Origin: Desulfobacteraceae bacterium
GTDB lineage: Bacteria > Desulfobacterota > DSM-4660 > Desulfatiglandales > HGW-15
NCBI GenBank assembly: GCA_003819975.1
Contig: RPPU01000080.1
Coordinates: 1-11,803, forward strand
Direction of reading: 5' to 3'
DNA length: 11,803 nt
Under the pieces are notes generated by a model that searched no databases, was not told where the DNA came from, and saw only the letters and a list, made by a program, of their open reading frames with translations. Each line of letters starts with the position of its first letter. Position 1 is the stretch's first letter. The position numbers were made by a program, and so were the translations under genes. Shown piece by piece: positions 1 to 6,987 of this stretch.

Positions 1-1225
1 AAAGTTGTTCAAAGGCCACCTGGGCTTTGTCTTCCGCCAACAGGCTGACCTGCAGGTTGCTGATTTTGATGCTCAGGCGGTTATATTTTCGGTTCAACCG
101 CTCGTGATGCTCTTGCCAGGCGCGCATATCCATGCCCCGCGACTGAAAAGTTTCGTCATACGAGGACATATAAGCGTCCAGCTCTTTGGCCTGCCAGCGG
201 TCCAACCAGGCATAAACGAAGTTTTCCACTTCTGTAAAAACCGGCGGAGCGGGCGGCGGCGGAGCGACCGGTTTCGTCGGCTTTAAACCCTGAAAAGATT
301 CGGCCAGGATTTTCCATTGCGCGCTGTTCTTTTTAAGAAAGAGCCTTTTTTGACCGAAGGTTTCGAAAGTCGGAGCTTTAAAATGCTGGTGGAACAGGGC
401 CAGGACCTGGCCGTTATTTTTAAATATCTGCAGGTGGGAGATCTCCACGCGGATCGTATCATATTGTTTGGCCAACCTGGATTTGTATGCTTTCCATTCC
501 CGCAAGCCGGCGGGACCGGCAAAAAACTGCTCGCCGTAGAAAGCGGCGTACTTTTCGATGTCTTTGTTCTGCCAGGCCGATCGCCAATCTTCGATCACCG
601 CCTCCAGCTCTTCCCGATCTTGTTGGAGATACGGGTAGCTGACCATTTCGATGCGGGGCCCGATAATGGCCGGGGTTTTAAAAAGAGCAATATGCTTGGC
701 CAGATCTTCAATATCCCGGTCTTCCATGGCCACGCACCCGTTCGTATCGCGCGGCTTTAGAGTCTTGTTGGTCCCATGAAACCAAATCCCATACCCGTTG
801 CGGCCCTCGAGCTTATCGATCGGGTTGGGATAATCAATGGGAAAGGCCATGGTGCCGTAGATCGGCGCCAGCTCCTGCTTTTTCATGAAACCGGTGAAAA
901 AATAAATCCCTTCCGGTGTCTTACGATCGTTTTGTTTTTCCTTGGGCCCCTCATTTTCACCGGTCGAGCAGGAATAGGTCTTAAGCGGTTGGAAAAGATT
1001 GTCTTTTCTATATAAAAATAATTTTGAAAGCGATTTATCAACCAGGATAATATGTTCCGGGCCGTCGTCGGATACCCGCACCAAAACCGCCGGCACCAAT
1101 CCTTTAATCTCAGGATTAGCCCGGATTGAGGGCGTACCGAGGATGAATAAGGTTAAAAAGAGGCTGAAATACAAGAGCAAGGGGCGCGCTTTTCGTAAAA
1201 AACAAGTCAGGGCCTTTTTCGGCAT
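1..1225 (-). CDS. Exported L,D-transpeptidase/L,D-carboxypeptidase (YkuD) with two NTF2-like domains, 3' end missing
   Basis: 408 codons are visible and the reading frame is still open at the window edge, so the C-terminus is missing. Residues 1-37 form a signal peptide: basic start, then a hydrophobic run ending near SIRA. Residues about 58-195 are a YkuD domain with the catalytic pattern His150-Gly-Thr followed by Thr-Asn-Gly-Cys164, the cysteine being the expected nucleophile that acts on peptidoglycan stem peptides in the periplasm. Residues about 207-312 look like an NTF2/SnoaL-like domain. A proline-rich linker (about 315-330) leads to a second, similar domain (331 onward): both contain 'W..RWQ/AWQ-K-(E/D)' and 'Y...F' patterns. 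The same YkuD plus NTF2 layout is known from Helicobacter pylori Csd6, an L,D-carboxypeptidase that sets cell shape, so trimming rather than cross-linking is possible. The ATG at 1225 has an AGAGGA-type ribosome site upstream. Family call is firm; the exact reaction is inferred. Confidence 0.9.
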   Translation of the reverse strand, partial: MPKKALTCFLRKARPLLLYFSLFLTLFILGTPSIRANPEIKGLVPAVLVRVSDDGPEHIILVDKSLSKLFLYRKDNLFQPLKTYSCSTGENEGPKEKQNDRKTPEGIYFFTGFMKKQELAPIYGTMAFPIDYPNPIDKLEGRNGYGIWFHGTNKTLKPRDTNGCVAMEDRDIEDLAKHIALFKTPAIIGPRIEMVSYPYLQQDREELEAVIEDWRSAWQNKDIEKYAAFYGEQFFAGPAGLREWKAYKSRLAKQYDTIRVEISHLQIFKNNGQVLALFHQHFKAPTFETFGQKRLFLKKNSAQWKILAESFQGLKPTKPVAPPPPAPPVFTEVENFVYAWLDRWQAKELDAYMSSYDETFQSRGMDMRAWQEHHERLNRKYNRLSIKISNLQVSLLAEDKAQVAFEQL

Positions 1226-1534
1226 TTTCAGTGGGGGTCCTCTTTTCTGAATGGTTGCAAGAAGATATTTCCCCATAATAGATCAAATTACCGGTCAAAA
1301 ATCAATCAAAAACTGGTTTTCGCCGGGAAAAGAAGGGCCGCGTCTCCGGCATCAAGCAAGGCCAGAAATCAAGCCCCTTTGCCCATCAACCCGACGAGAA
1401 TGAAAAAATCTCCAACTCACCCGGAAGGCCCCCTTCTTGACCGAAAAGAGCAGAGCAAGAACCGCAGTCAAGAGGAGCCGGCCGAGCGTGTAATCCGGTA
1501 AAAAATCGGATTGTCAAAATAATGGCGATTTTTC
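1226..1534. other. Intergenic gap without a convincing gene
   Basis: This 309-bp stretch separates the response-regulator stop from the L,D-transpeptidase start. On the minus strand a TATTAT box at 1276-1281 could be a -10 element for the transpeptidase, but I find no good -35 at the right distance. A short inverted repeat (AATCCG at 1492-1497 and CGGATT at 1507-1512) lies just past the regulator stop; it lacks a U-run after the stem, so it is a poor terminator. A short hydrophobic minus-strand frame near 1390-1510 has no start codon. Confidence 0.5.
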
Positions 1535-1930
1535 TCAGGCGAGTTTCAAGGCCGGGTGTTGACTCAGGGCTTTGGAAACGATTATTTTTAATTGCTGTAA
1601 TTTGAAGGGCTTCGGGATGAAATCAAACGCCCCTTTTTTTAAAGCTTCCAGGGCCTTATCAAAGGTGCCGTAACCGGAGATCACCACAACACTTACTTGT
1701 TTGTCCATGGTTTTCAGAATTTCCAAAAGCTGCAACCCGTCTATTTCCGGCATTTTCAGATCGGTAATGACCAGATGAAAGGCATTTTTTTTGAATTTTA
1801 TCAATGCATCACGGCTGCCGTGCGCCGCGACCCCTTCATAACCTATCTTTTGGAGATAGCCGATTAATTCGTCCGCCAATTGAGCGTCATTATCCACCAC
1901 CAGAATTTTCGCTTTTTGAATATCAGGCAC
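1535..1930 (-). CDS. Single-domain response regulator (NtrC-type receiver)
   Basis: The 131-residue protein is a receiver domain with nothing attached. Phosphoacceptor Asp57 lies in the motif TDLKMPEIDG, the acidic pocket is V-V-D13-N14-D15, the switch Ser85 lies in VISGYG, and Lys107 lies in FIPKPF. The GYGTFDKALEALKKGAFDFIPKPF region resembles receivers of NtrC-family regulators, but no AAA+ or DNA-binding domain follows. It therefore probably acts through protein contact or as a phosphorelay step. The second acidic position is Asn instead of Asp/Glu, a variation seen in other receivers. The GTG at 1930 is chosen because GGAG stands 7 bases upstream; the longer TTG start at 1990 would add 20 residues outside the fold. 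No histidine kinase is nearby, so it is an orphan. It lies 87 bp downstream of the beta-CASP hydrolase gene on the same strand and may be co-transcribed with it. Confidence 0.88.
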   Translation of the reverse strand: MPDIQKAKILVVDNDAQLADELIGYLQKIGYEGVAAHGSRDALIKFKKNAFHLVITDLKMPEIDGLQLLEILKTMDKQVSVVVISGYGTFDKALEALKKGAFDFIPKPFKLQQLKIIVSKALSQHPALKLA

Positions 1931-2017
1931 CCGCGTGCTCCGTATGGTTTGATGTATGAACAAAGCTGTAACAAAACGAAATAGGAGCAAGCAGGAAACA
2001 TGCCAAAAAGCCGGGAA

Positions 2018-3634
2018 TCAGGGCCGGTTGCGGCGTTCGCTCAATAGAAATTGAAGCTCTTTGTGCATATACTGCAACTTATCGAGGTCATCGGGGCCCA
2101 GATTCGTTCCGGTTTGGATATGCAATTGCAATTGCCGAACATCTTTTTCCAGGGAAGAAATAACGCTTAGAACTCCCTGTTGCAGCTCTTTTTCCGTTTC
2201 AGCCGCGGCCGGAAGTTCAGAGCTCATTTCCCGCGGTTTCAAAATCAATCGTTCCTGCCAGCGTGGAATATAAGCGTCGAGACCGAATCGTTCCGAGATT
2301 TTTTGGCGTAACCCTTCACTCGATTTAGGTTCGCCATGTACCAAAAAAATACGGGGCTTACTTTCAAAATGACCGACCCATTCCAACAGGTCGTTCTGAT
2401 CCCCATGCGCTGAAAAACCGCCGATGGTGAAAATCTTGGCGTGTACGGCCAAGGTTTCATTGAATAATTTTACCTGCTTGGCGCCATCCACCAGCATACG
2501 GCCCAAAGATCCGTTGGCCTGAAAACCGACAATCACCACGCTCGATCCGGGCCGCCATAGATTATGTTTCAGATGATGTTTGATGCGGCCGGCCGTGCAC
2601 ATACCGTTGCCGGCGATGACGATGGCGGGACCTTGTTGCTCATTAATGGCTATGGAGTCCCGAGTGCTTTCGCTGAAATGTAACCCCGGTAAATCAAAAG
2701 GATCCCGGCCCTGGTCGGCCATGGCGCGGGTTTCTTCGTCAAAATAGGGCATGTTTTTTCGGAAGATCCGGGTGGCTTTGATGGCCAGGGGGCTGTCCAG
2801 GTAAATGGGCAGATCCGGTAAAAGGCCTTGGCGTTGAAATTGGCTCAAAATCAGAAGCAGTTCCTGGGTCCGTTCAATGGCAAAGGCCGGGATAACGACT
2901 TTCTCTCCACGGCCATAGCTGTACGTTATCGCTTCCAACAACTCCTGCTTGCTCTCTGCGAAAGAACGATGCAACCGGTCGCCGTAGGTCGATTCCATAA
3001 AAACATAGTCGGCGTCAAAAATGGGCTGCGGGTCCTGGACAATCATCTGATCTTTTTTGCCCAGATCGCCGGAAAAGACGATTTTAATCGGCTCCTGATT
3101 CTTTTCCGCAAACCAAAGTTCCAGGCTGGCCGAACCCAGAATGTGTCCGGAATTGCGCAACCGGGCCTTCAGGCCGGACGCCGGTTCCGTCATCTGGTCC
3201 AGGGCCAGGGGTTGTAACTGCTTTAGGGCGGCTTCGGCATCTTCAACGGTATAAAGGGGTTGCACCGGTTTTTCAGCCCGGCGTTTGTTTTTACGAGTCT
3301 GCCATTCCGCATCCATTTCCTGGACATGGGCCGAGTCCAGCAACATGATCCGGCAAAGTTCCGCGGTGGGCGGGGACGTGATGATCGGACCCTTAAACCC
3401 GTCTTTGACCAGTTTGGGAATGCGGCCGCTGTGATCGATATGCGCGTGGGTCAGTAAAAGCGCTTGCAGGGTCTTGGGATCGAATCCCCAAGCCTGAGTA
3501 TTGCGGAGTTCCATCTCTTTGCCGCCCTGAAACAAGCCGCAATCCACCAGAATTTTATTACCTTGAGCGTTTTCCACCAGAAAAGAAGAGCCGGTCACGG
3601 TACCGGTTGCGCCGAGGCAGGTCACTTTGATCAT
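2018..3634 (-). CDS. MBL-fold/beta-CASP hydrolase (CPSF/YSH1-type putative RNA nuclease)
   Basis: The 538-residue protein has all the metallo-beta-lactamase metal motifs: H63-A-H65-I-D67-H68, H164 in NSGHILGSASLEL and D190 in FSGDLG. It also has the beta-CASP motifs: acidic E214 in MESTYGDR, H410 in GFSAHGDQ and H433 in LVHGEP. This set defines a zinc-dependent phosphodiesterase of the CPSF-73/YSH1 group, normally cytoplasmic and acting on RNA. Bacterial members of this stand-alone type are common but poorly characterised. Residues about 470-538, after the catalytic core, form a charged, probably helical tail that may mediate oligomerisation. The ATG at 3634 is preferred over a GTG three codons earlier because the AGGAG at 3643-3647 overlaps that GTG but stands 8 bases before the ATG. 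An extended -10-like TGCTATGTT on the minus strand (box at 3672-3677) could start the transcript; that is weak. RNA target unknown. Confidence 0.92.
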   Translation of the reverse strand: MIKVTCLGATGTVTGSSFLVENAQGNKILVDCGLFQGGKEMELRNTQAWGFDPKTLQALLLTHAHIDHSGRIPKLVKDGFKGPIITSPPTAELCRIMLLDSAHVQEMDAEWQTRKNKRRAEKPVQPLYTVEDAEAALKQLQPLALDQMTEPASGLKARLRNSGHILGSASLELWFAEKNQEPIKIVFSGDLGKKDQMIVQDPQPIFDADYVFMESTYGDRLHRSFAESKQELLEAITYSYGRGEKVVIPAFAIERTQELLLILSQFQRQGLLPDLPIYLDSPLAIKATRIFRKNMPYFDEETRAMADQGRDPFDLPGLHFSESTRDSIAINEQQGPAIVIAGNGMCTAGRIKHHLKHNLWRPGSSVVIVGFQANGSLGRMLVDGAKQVKLFNETLAVHAKIFTIGGFSAHGDQNDLLEWVGHFESKPRIFLVHGEPKSSEGLRQKISERFGLDAYIPRWQERLILKPREMSSELPAAAETEKELQQGVLSVISSLEKDVRQLQLHIQTGTNLGPDDLDKLQYMHKELQFLLSERRNRP

Positions 3635-3796
3635 GTTGTTCACTCCTGTCTTTATAAAAGTTATCTACGTAAACATAGCAGAGTAACCCAGTTAAGGTTG
3701 CCAAAATTTTTACAGTTTCAAATTCAACCGCCCTCTTAAACCAAAGCAAAGCCCTCGCGTGAGCTGTATCTTCCTGGTTGGGTCCCTGAGGACACA

Positions 3797-4891
3797 TCAC
3801 AAGCCCTCTTCCCCTAGGCCTTCCAGCAATTCGACCGGATAAGTATATTCCCGACCCAAGTAATTAATAAATGTCACGCCCTTTTTCGTTTGACGCAGAT
3901 AACTCGGCAACAACGGCACTTTACCGCCGCCGCCCGGCAAATCGATCACATAATGAGGCAAGCACAAACCGCTGAGCCGCCCCTGCAGCCGCCGCATGAT
4001 TTTGAGACCGGTCGCAACCGGGGTCCAAAAATGGGCGGTGCCGCGGGCCAGATCGGCCTGAAAAAGATAATAGGGCCGCACCCGGATTTCGATCAATTTT
4101 TCCATCAAGGCGAACATAACCGAAGAATCGTCGTTGATTCCTTTCAGCAGAACGGTCTGGCAACCCAGCCCAATGCCGGCATCGGCCAGCCGGCCGCAGG
4201 CGGCCGCGGCCTGGGGCGTTATTTCAGAGGGATGATTGAACTGGGTGTTGAGATAAAGCGGATGAAAAGCCTTGAGCACCCGGACCAGAGCGGGCGTAAT
4301 GCGCTGGGGCAGGGTGCAGGGCACGCGGCTGCCGATACGCACAACCGCCACGTGCGCTATGGCGCGCAACTCGGTCAAGAGCGCGTGCAGCTCCGGATCG
4401 GAAAGCAGCAGAGGGTCTCCGCCGGAAAGCAGCACATCGCGGATCTCTTTATGGCCGCGGATATAGGCCAGCCCGGCCCGAATCGTTTTCCGGTCGACCA
4501 GCCCCGGCCGGCCCACTTTCCTTTTGCGGTTGCAAAATCGGCAATACATGGCGCATTGGTTGGAAACCAACAAAAGCACCCGGTCCGGATATTTATGGGT
4601 CAACCCGGGACAGGGGGAAAGTGCTTCTTCTCCCAAAGGATCTTCTTCCCCGGCCGGGTCCTCGATTTCGCGCGCATCCGGAACGGCTTGTTTATAAAGG
4701 GGATCGCCGGGGGTTTTAATCAGACTGAAATAATAAGGGTTGATGCGCATGGGATAACGGGCCGTCACTTTTTGCAGGGCCGTTTTATCCAGATCGAAAT
4801 GCGGAGCCAGTTCTTGAGGAGAGCTGAAACTGCGGGAAAGGAGTTTTTTCCAGCCGGGCACGGCAGCAGCACGCTTGTTTGGGTCAGTCAA
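3797..4891 (-). CDS. KamA-family radical SAM aminomutase (lysine 2,3-aminomutase-like)
   Basis: The 364-residue protein carries the radical SAM cluster motif C113-AMY-C117-RF-C120 and the SAM-binding GGDP at 157-160. The PLP lysine K324 lies in DLPGGGGK. In clostridial lysine 2,3-aminomutase two aspartates hold the substrate lysine; both have counterparts here, D280 (in ADLARGTAHF) and D317, seven residues before K324. The predicted reaction is lysine to beta-lysine, or a similar 1,2-amino shift. It is shorter than clostridial KamA (about 416 residues) and lacks the cysteine-rich zinc-binding tail, being closer in size to EpmB, which acts on lysine for EF-P modification. Neither efp nor epmA, nor the beta-lysine acetyltransferase ablB, is in view. 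The start is TTG at 4891 with AGGAG 8 bases upstream; no in-frame ATG occurs before residue 48. It is transcribed divergently from the nitroreductase gene. Confidence 0.9.
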   Translation of the reverse strand: MTDPNKRAAAVPGWKKLLSRSFSSPQELAPHFDLDKTALQKVTARYPMRINPYYFSLIKTPGDPLYKQAVPDAREIEDPAGEEDPLGEEALSPCPGLTHKYPDRVLLLVSNQCAMYCRFCNRKRKVGRPGLVDRKTIRAGLAYIRGHKEIRDVLLSGGDPLLLSDPELHALLTELRAIAHVAVVRIGSRVPCTLPQRITPALVRVLKAFHPLYLNTQFNHPSEITPQAAAACGRLADAGIGLGCQTVLLKGINDDSSVMFALMEKLIEIRVRPYYLFQADLARGTAHFWTPVATGLKIMRRLQGRLSGLCLPHYVIDLPGGGGKVPLLPSYLRQTKKGVTFINYLGREYTYPVELLEGLGEEGL

Positions 4892-4961
4892 AAGAAAACT
4901 CCTTCAGATGCTTAAAAATCGGAAACCCGATCCGCCCCATAGCGACCGGATAAGGTAAAGA

Positions 4962-4990
4962 AAGATATCAGAAACCCTGAAATTTGCCAA
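4962..4990 (-). promoter_or_regulatory. Putative sigma-70-type promoter of the kamA-like gene
   Basis: On the minus strand a -35 box TTGGCA (4985-4990, five of six consensus bases) is followed after exactly 17 bases by a -10 box TATCTT (4962-4967, four of six). Transcription would begin near 4955, leaving a leader of about 65 bases before the TTG start. Seen by eye only; no score was computed. Confidence 0.45.
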
Positions 4991-5099
4991 TCCGAACTTA
5001 ACGGGGACAGTTGCCTCCGATCGTTATTTCGAGCCGTTTCGATGAAGCCTCAAGCGCCAACTTATTGATTTATGGGTTGAATTCTTAATATATTTTAAT

Positions 5100-5128
5100 T
5101 TGACAGAATCGGCCGATGCAGTTACCAT
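5100..5128 (+). promoter_or_regulatory. Putative sigma-70-type promoter of the nitroreductase gene
   Basis: A perfect -35 box TTGACA (5100-5105) is followed after 17 bases by TACCAT (5123-5128, four of six consensus bases). The AT-rich stretch at 5081-5100 just upstream could act as an UP element. Transcription would begin near 5135, about 27 bases before the start codon. A second, weaker pair (TTGATT at 5065, TATATT at 5089, spacing 18) lies upstream. Confidence 0.5.
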
Positions 5129-5161
5129 GAAAAGGTTTTAACGGGGAAGGATGCGCCAAAA

Positions 5162-5812
5162 ATGGAACTTTTTCAAGCGATTACCGGCCGGAACAGTACC
5201 CGGGCGTTTCTCGACCAGCCGGTGGAACAGGCCTTATTGGAAAAACTTCTGGAATTGGCCCTGCGGGCGCCGTCTGCCATTAATTTGCAACCCTGGGAAC
5301 TATTTGTCGTGACCGGAGAAGAAAAAAAACGCTTGAGCCGGGTCCTGGTCAAACGGCTCAAGGAAAGAAATGTTTCTTGCGGTCCGGGCGCCAAAAGTCC
5401 GCTGCCGGCCCATTTCACGATTCGTCAAAAAGAACTATTAAAAACCATGCTGCCGGGTTTGCCCGTCGGCGTGAGCATTCAGGATTTCGTCAATGAAGGC
5501 AGCTGTCATTTTTACGGAGCGCCCGCAGCCGTGATCGTTTGTATTGATCAGGCGTTCGGCCCTATTCGGTATGCGGATATCGGCATCCTGACGGGCTATT
5601 TGTTGTTGGCCGCTCAGGGTCTGGGCCTGGGGTCCTGCCCGATCGGTTTGGTGACCGAGTTCGAAGAAGAGATCCGGGAGCAGTTGAATATTCCGGAGAA
5701 CAAAAAAGTGATTATCGCCATCGCCGTGGGCTACCGCGACCCGCTGGCGCCGATCAATCAACCCCGGTCGAACCGCGCGCCGCTGCAAACCATGGTTAAA
5801 TGGCGCGGATAA
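5162..5812 (+). CDS. Nitroreductase-family FMN-dependent oxidoreductase
   Basis: The 216-residue protein has the usual nitroreductase-fold landmarks: N-terminal RNSTRAF (10-16) for FMN phosphate contact, the APSAINLQPWELFVV segment (36-50), the helix and loop GLGLGSCPIGLV (153-164) and a C-terminal arginine region NQPRSNRAP (199-207). Members bind FMN and use NAD(P)H to reduce nitro groups, quinones or enones; the physiological substrate cannot be read from sequence. No ferredoxin CxxCxxCxxxC motif is fused, unlike many anaerobe homologues. The ATG at 5162 follows AAGGA at 5147-5151 with a 10-base gap; an ATG at 5151 is out of frame. It is a single-gene unit: its own promoter lies upstream and a strong hairpin begins right after the stop codon. 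Confidence 0.9.
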   Translation: MELFQAITGRNSTRAFLDQPVEQALLEKLLELALRAPSAINLQPWELFVVTGEEKKRLSRVLVKRLKERNVSCGPGAKSPLPAHFTIRQKELLKTMLPGLPVGVSIQDFVNEGSCHFYGAPAAVIVCIDQAFGPIRYADIGILTGYLLLAAQGLGLGSCPIGLVTEFEEEIREQLNIPENKKVIIAIAVGYRDPLAPINQPRSNRAPLQTMVKWRG

Positions 5813-5853
5813 AGGTTTTTTTGATCCGGAAAAATATAGGATCAAAAAAACCT
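5813..5853. terminator. Perfect 15-bp hairpin after the nitroreductase stop
   Basis: Arms 5813-5827 (AGG, seven T, GATCC) and 5839-5853 (its exact reverse complement) enclose an 11-base loop. The left arm starts immediately after the TAA stop. There is no U-run after the stem on either strand; the T-run is inside the left arm. It is therefore not a textbook intrinsic terminator, but position and strength suggest transcription ending or 3' end protection. Confidence 0.6.
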
Positions 5854-5942
5854 CAATACCGAGATGGTGCAAAGAACATTCGAAATTTAACGACAATAGA
5901 TAGTCGATGTTTTAGGCCTAAGTGCATAGAAGGGAAATAACC

Positions 5943-6656
5943 ATGGTTTTTCATTTCAAAAAATCGACTCCGAACAAAGATCAGATGATGATCACTTTTT
6001 TGGGTAAAGATACCAAGTTCGAAGGTAAATTAAAATTTCACGGCAATCTGCGCATTGACGGTCATTTTAAAGGCGAAATCGAATCGGACGGCAACCTGAT
6101 CATCGGCGAAGACGGCATGCTCGAAGCCAACGTGCATACAGCCTATATTTCCATCCGCGGTGAGGTCTACGGCAATATCCATGCCGATCAGCGGGTAGAC
6201 ATTCGGGCGCCCGGCAAGGTTTTCGGGAATGTGATGTCGCCGACCGTGGTGATCGATGAAGGCGTGATTTTTGAAGGACAAACCCGTATGTATCATGCCA
6301 AGGATGCCGCGGAAAAGAAACCGGTCGTGATCGGCGTTAACGAATATACCGGCGGTCCGCCGCCCAATCTCACGGCCATATACGGATTTGTTTTGGATCA
6401 GCAGACCGGAAAACCGGTGCGCAATGCGGAAATCATCTGCAAGGGTCAGGACAAAAAAGAGACCCAAGCCAATTCTTCCGGCTATTATGAGATCATCAAT
6501 GTCAAAGACGGTCTTTGGATCATGAAGATCAAGGCTCGGGGTTATAAAACCGTCAAGACCAAGGTTGAAGTGATTGCCGGCGGCACCTATAAGCAGGTCT
6601 TCAACCTGGAACCGCGTAAAAAAATACCGGAAGAAAATTTAGTACCGGCCGAATGA
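5943..6656 (+). CDS. Bactofilin fused to a carboxypeptidase-regulatory-like domain
   Basis: The 237-residue protein begins with a short cytoplasmic-type tail (no signal peptide). A bactofilin (DUF583, CcmA-like) domain follows at about 16-115, with repeating beta-helix rungs such as F-x-G-x-L, IDG-x-FKGEI, GEVYGNI and GKVFGNV. Bactofilins polymerise without nucleotide into filaments on the inner face of the membrane and place cell-wall or shape enzymes. A linker with GGPPPN (137-142) leads to a second domain at about 144-225: IYGFVLDQQTGKPVRNAEI, then SSGYYEIINVKDGLWIMKIKARGYK, the classic carboxypeptidase-D regulatory-like beta-sandwich. That domain is usually extracytoplasmic, so finding it on a bactofilin is odd. 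The ATG at 5943 has AAGGGA 7 bases upstream; an upstream GTG at 5922 lacks such a site. Transcribed alone; the next gene is convergent. Confidence 0.88.
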   Translation: MVFHFKKSTPNKDQMMITFLGKDTKFEGKLKFHGNLRIDGHFKGEIESDGNLIIGEDGMLEANVHTAYISIRGEVYGNIHADQRVDIRAPGKVFGNVMSPTVVIDEGVIFEGQTRMYHAKDAAEKKPVVIGVNEYTGGPPPNLTAIYGFVLDQQTGKPVRNAEIICKGQDKKETQANSSGYYEIINVKDGLWIMKIKARGYKTVKTKVEVIAGGTYKQVFNLEPRKKIPEENLVPAE

Positions 6657-6714
6657 TTGTACCGGCTCATCAGAGTGCGGATACTTGTATAGTCGTAGTC
6701 ACTGCTTAGGTAGA

Positions 6715-6738
6715 CAGAATTCAGGAGTCAGAATTCAG
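6715..6738. repeat. Two 10-bp direct repeats
   Basis: CAGAATTCAG occurs at 6715-6724 and again at 6729-6738, separated by GAGT, giving a 14-bp period. It sits 36 bp before the heptamer array and may be part of the same low-complexity intergenic block. Confidence 0.7.
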
Positions 6739-6774
6739 AATAACCTGCAAAGAAATTTCAGATCCGGAGAATAT

Positions 6775-6865
6775 AATCTTTAATCTTTAATCTTTAATCT
6801 TTAATCTTGAATCTTGAATCTTGAATCTTGAATCTTGAATCTTGAATCTTGAATCTGGAATCTAT
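6775..6865. repeat. Heptanucleotide tandem repeat, 13 units in two blocks
   Basis: Four copies of AATCTTT (6775-6802) are followed by seven copies of AATCTTG (6803-6851) and two decayed units, AATCTGG and AATCTAT (6852-6865). The array is non-coding and lies between the 3' ends of the convergent bactofilin and radA genes. The switch from T to G in the seventh base is sharp, which implies each block grew by its own slippage or duplication from a variant unit. Confidence 0.95.
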
Positions 6866-6930
6866 AACTTTGAACCTGCCGTGTTTTAAAAAAAAGTAAT
6901 AAAAAATCTCTGCGGCTTGGCGTCACTGAA

Positions 6931-6956
6931 GTCATTTCAGAGTCTTCGGAAATGAC
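6931..6956. terminator. Candidate hairpin between convergent genes
   Basis: GTCATTTC (6931-6938) and GAAATGAC (6949-6956) form an 8-bp stem with a 10-base loop. On the plus strand it is followed by GTCTTTTGC, a weak U-run, so it could end transcripts from the bactofilin gene; for radA it lies 31 bp after the stop. A modest candidate for a two-way terminator. Confidence 0.45.
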
Positions 6957-6987
6957 GTCTTTTGCGCGAGGCGTTTCCTAAATTTTT

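Noticed and set aside
317..760. Plus-strand open frame of 147 codons at the left end
   Set aside because: It lies opposite the YkuD-domain gene and has no recognisable domain; the minus-strand frame carries the catalytic His and Cys.
1370..1512. Hydrophobic minus-strand fragment between the regulator and the L,D-transpeptidase
   Set aside because: It could be a decayed membrane-protein remnant, but there is no start codon after the preceding stop and the stretch is too short to assign.
3558..3800. Minus-strand 80-codon frame across the kamA/hydrolase gap
   Set aside because: It overlaps the start of the beta-CASP gene in another frame and looks like random sequence joined to a shadow.
3890..4915. 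Long plus-strand open frame (341 codons) opposite the kamA-like gene
   Set aside because: It is antisense to a gene with intact radical SAM and PLP motifs; its composition (rich in Gly, Arg, Gln, His, Pro) and lack of any domain mark it as a shadow frame.
6775..6865. CRISPR array
   Set aside because: The units are 7 bp with no spacers, so it is a simple tandem repeat.
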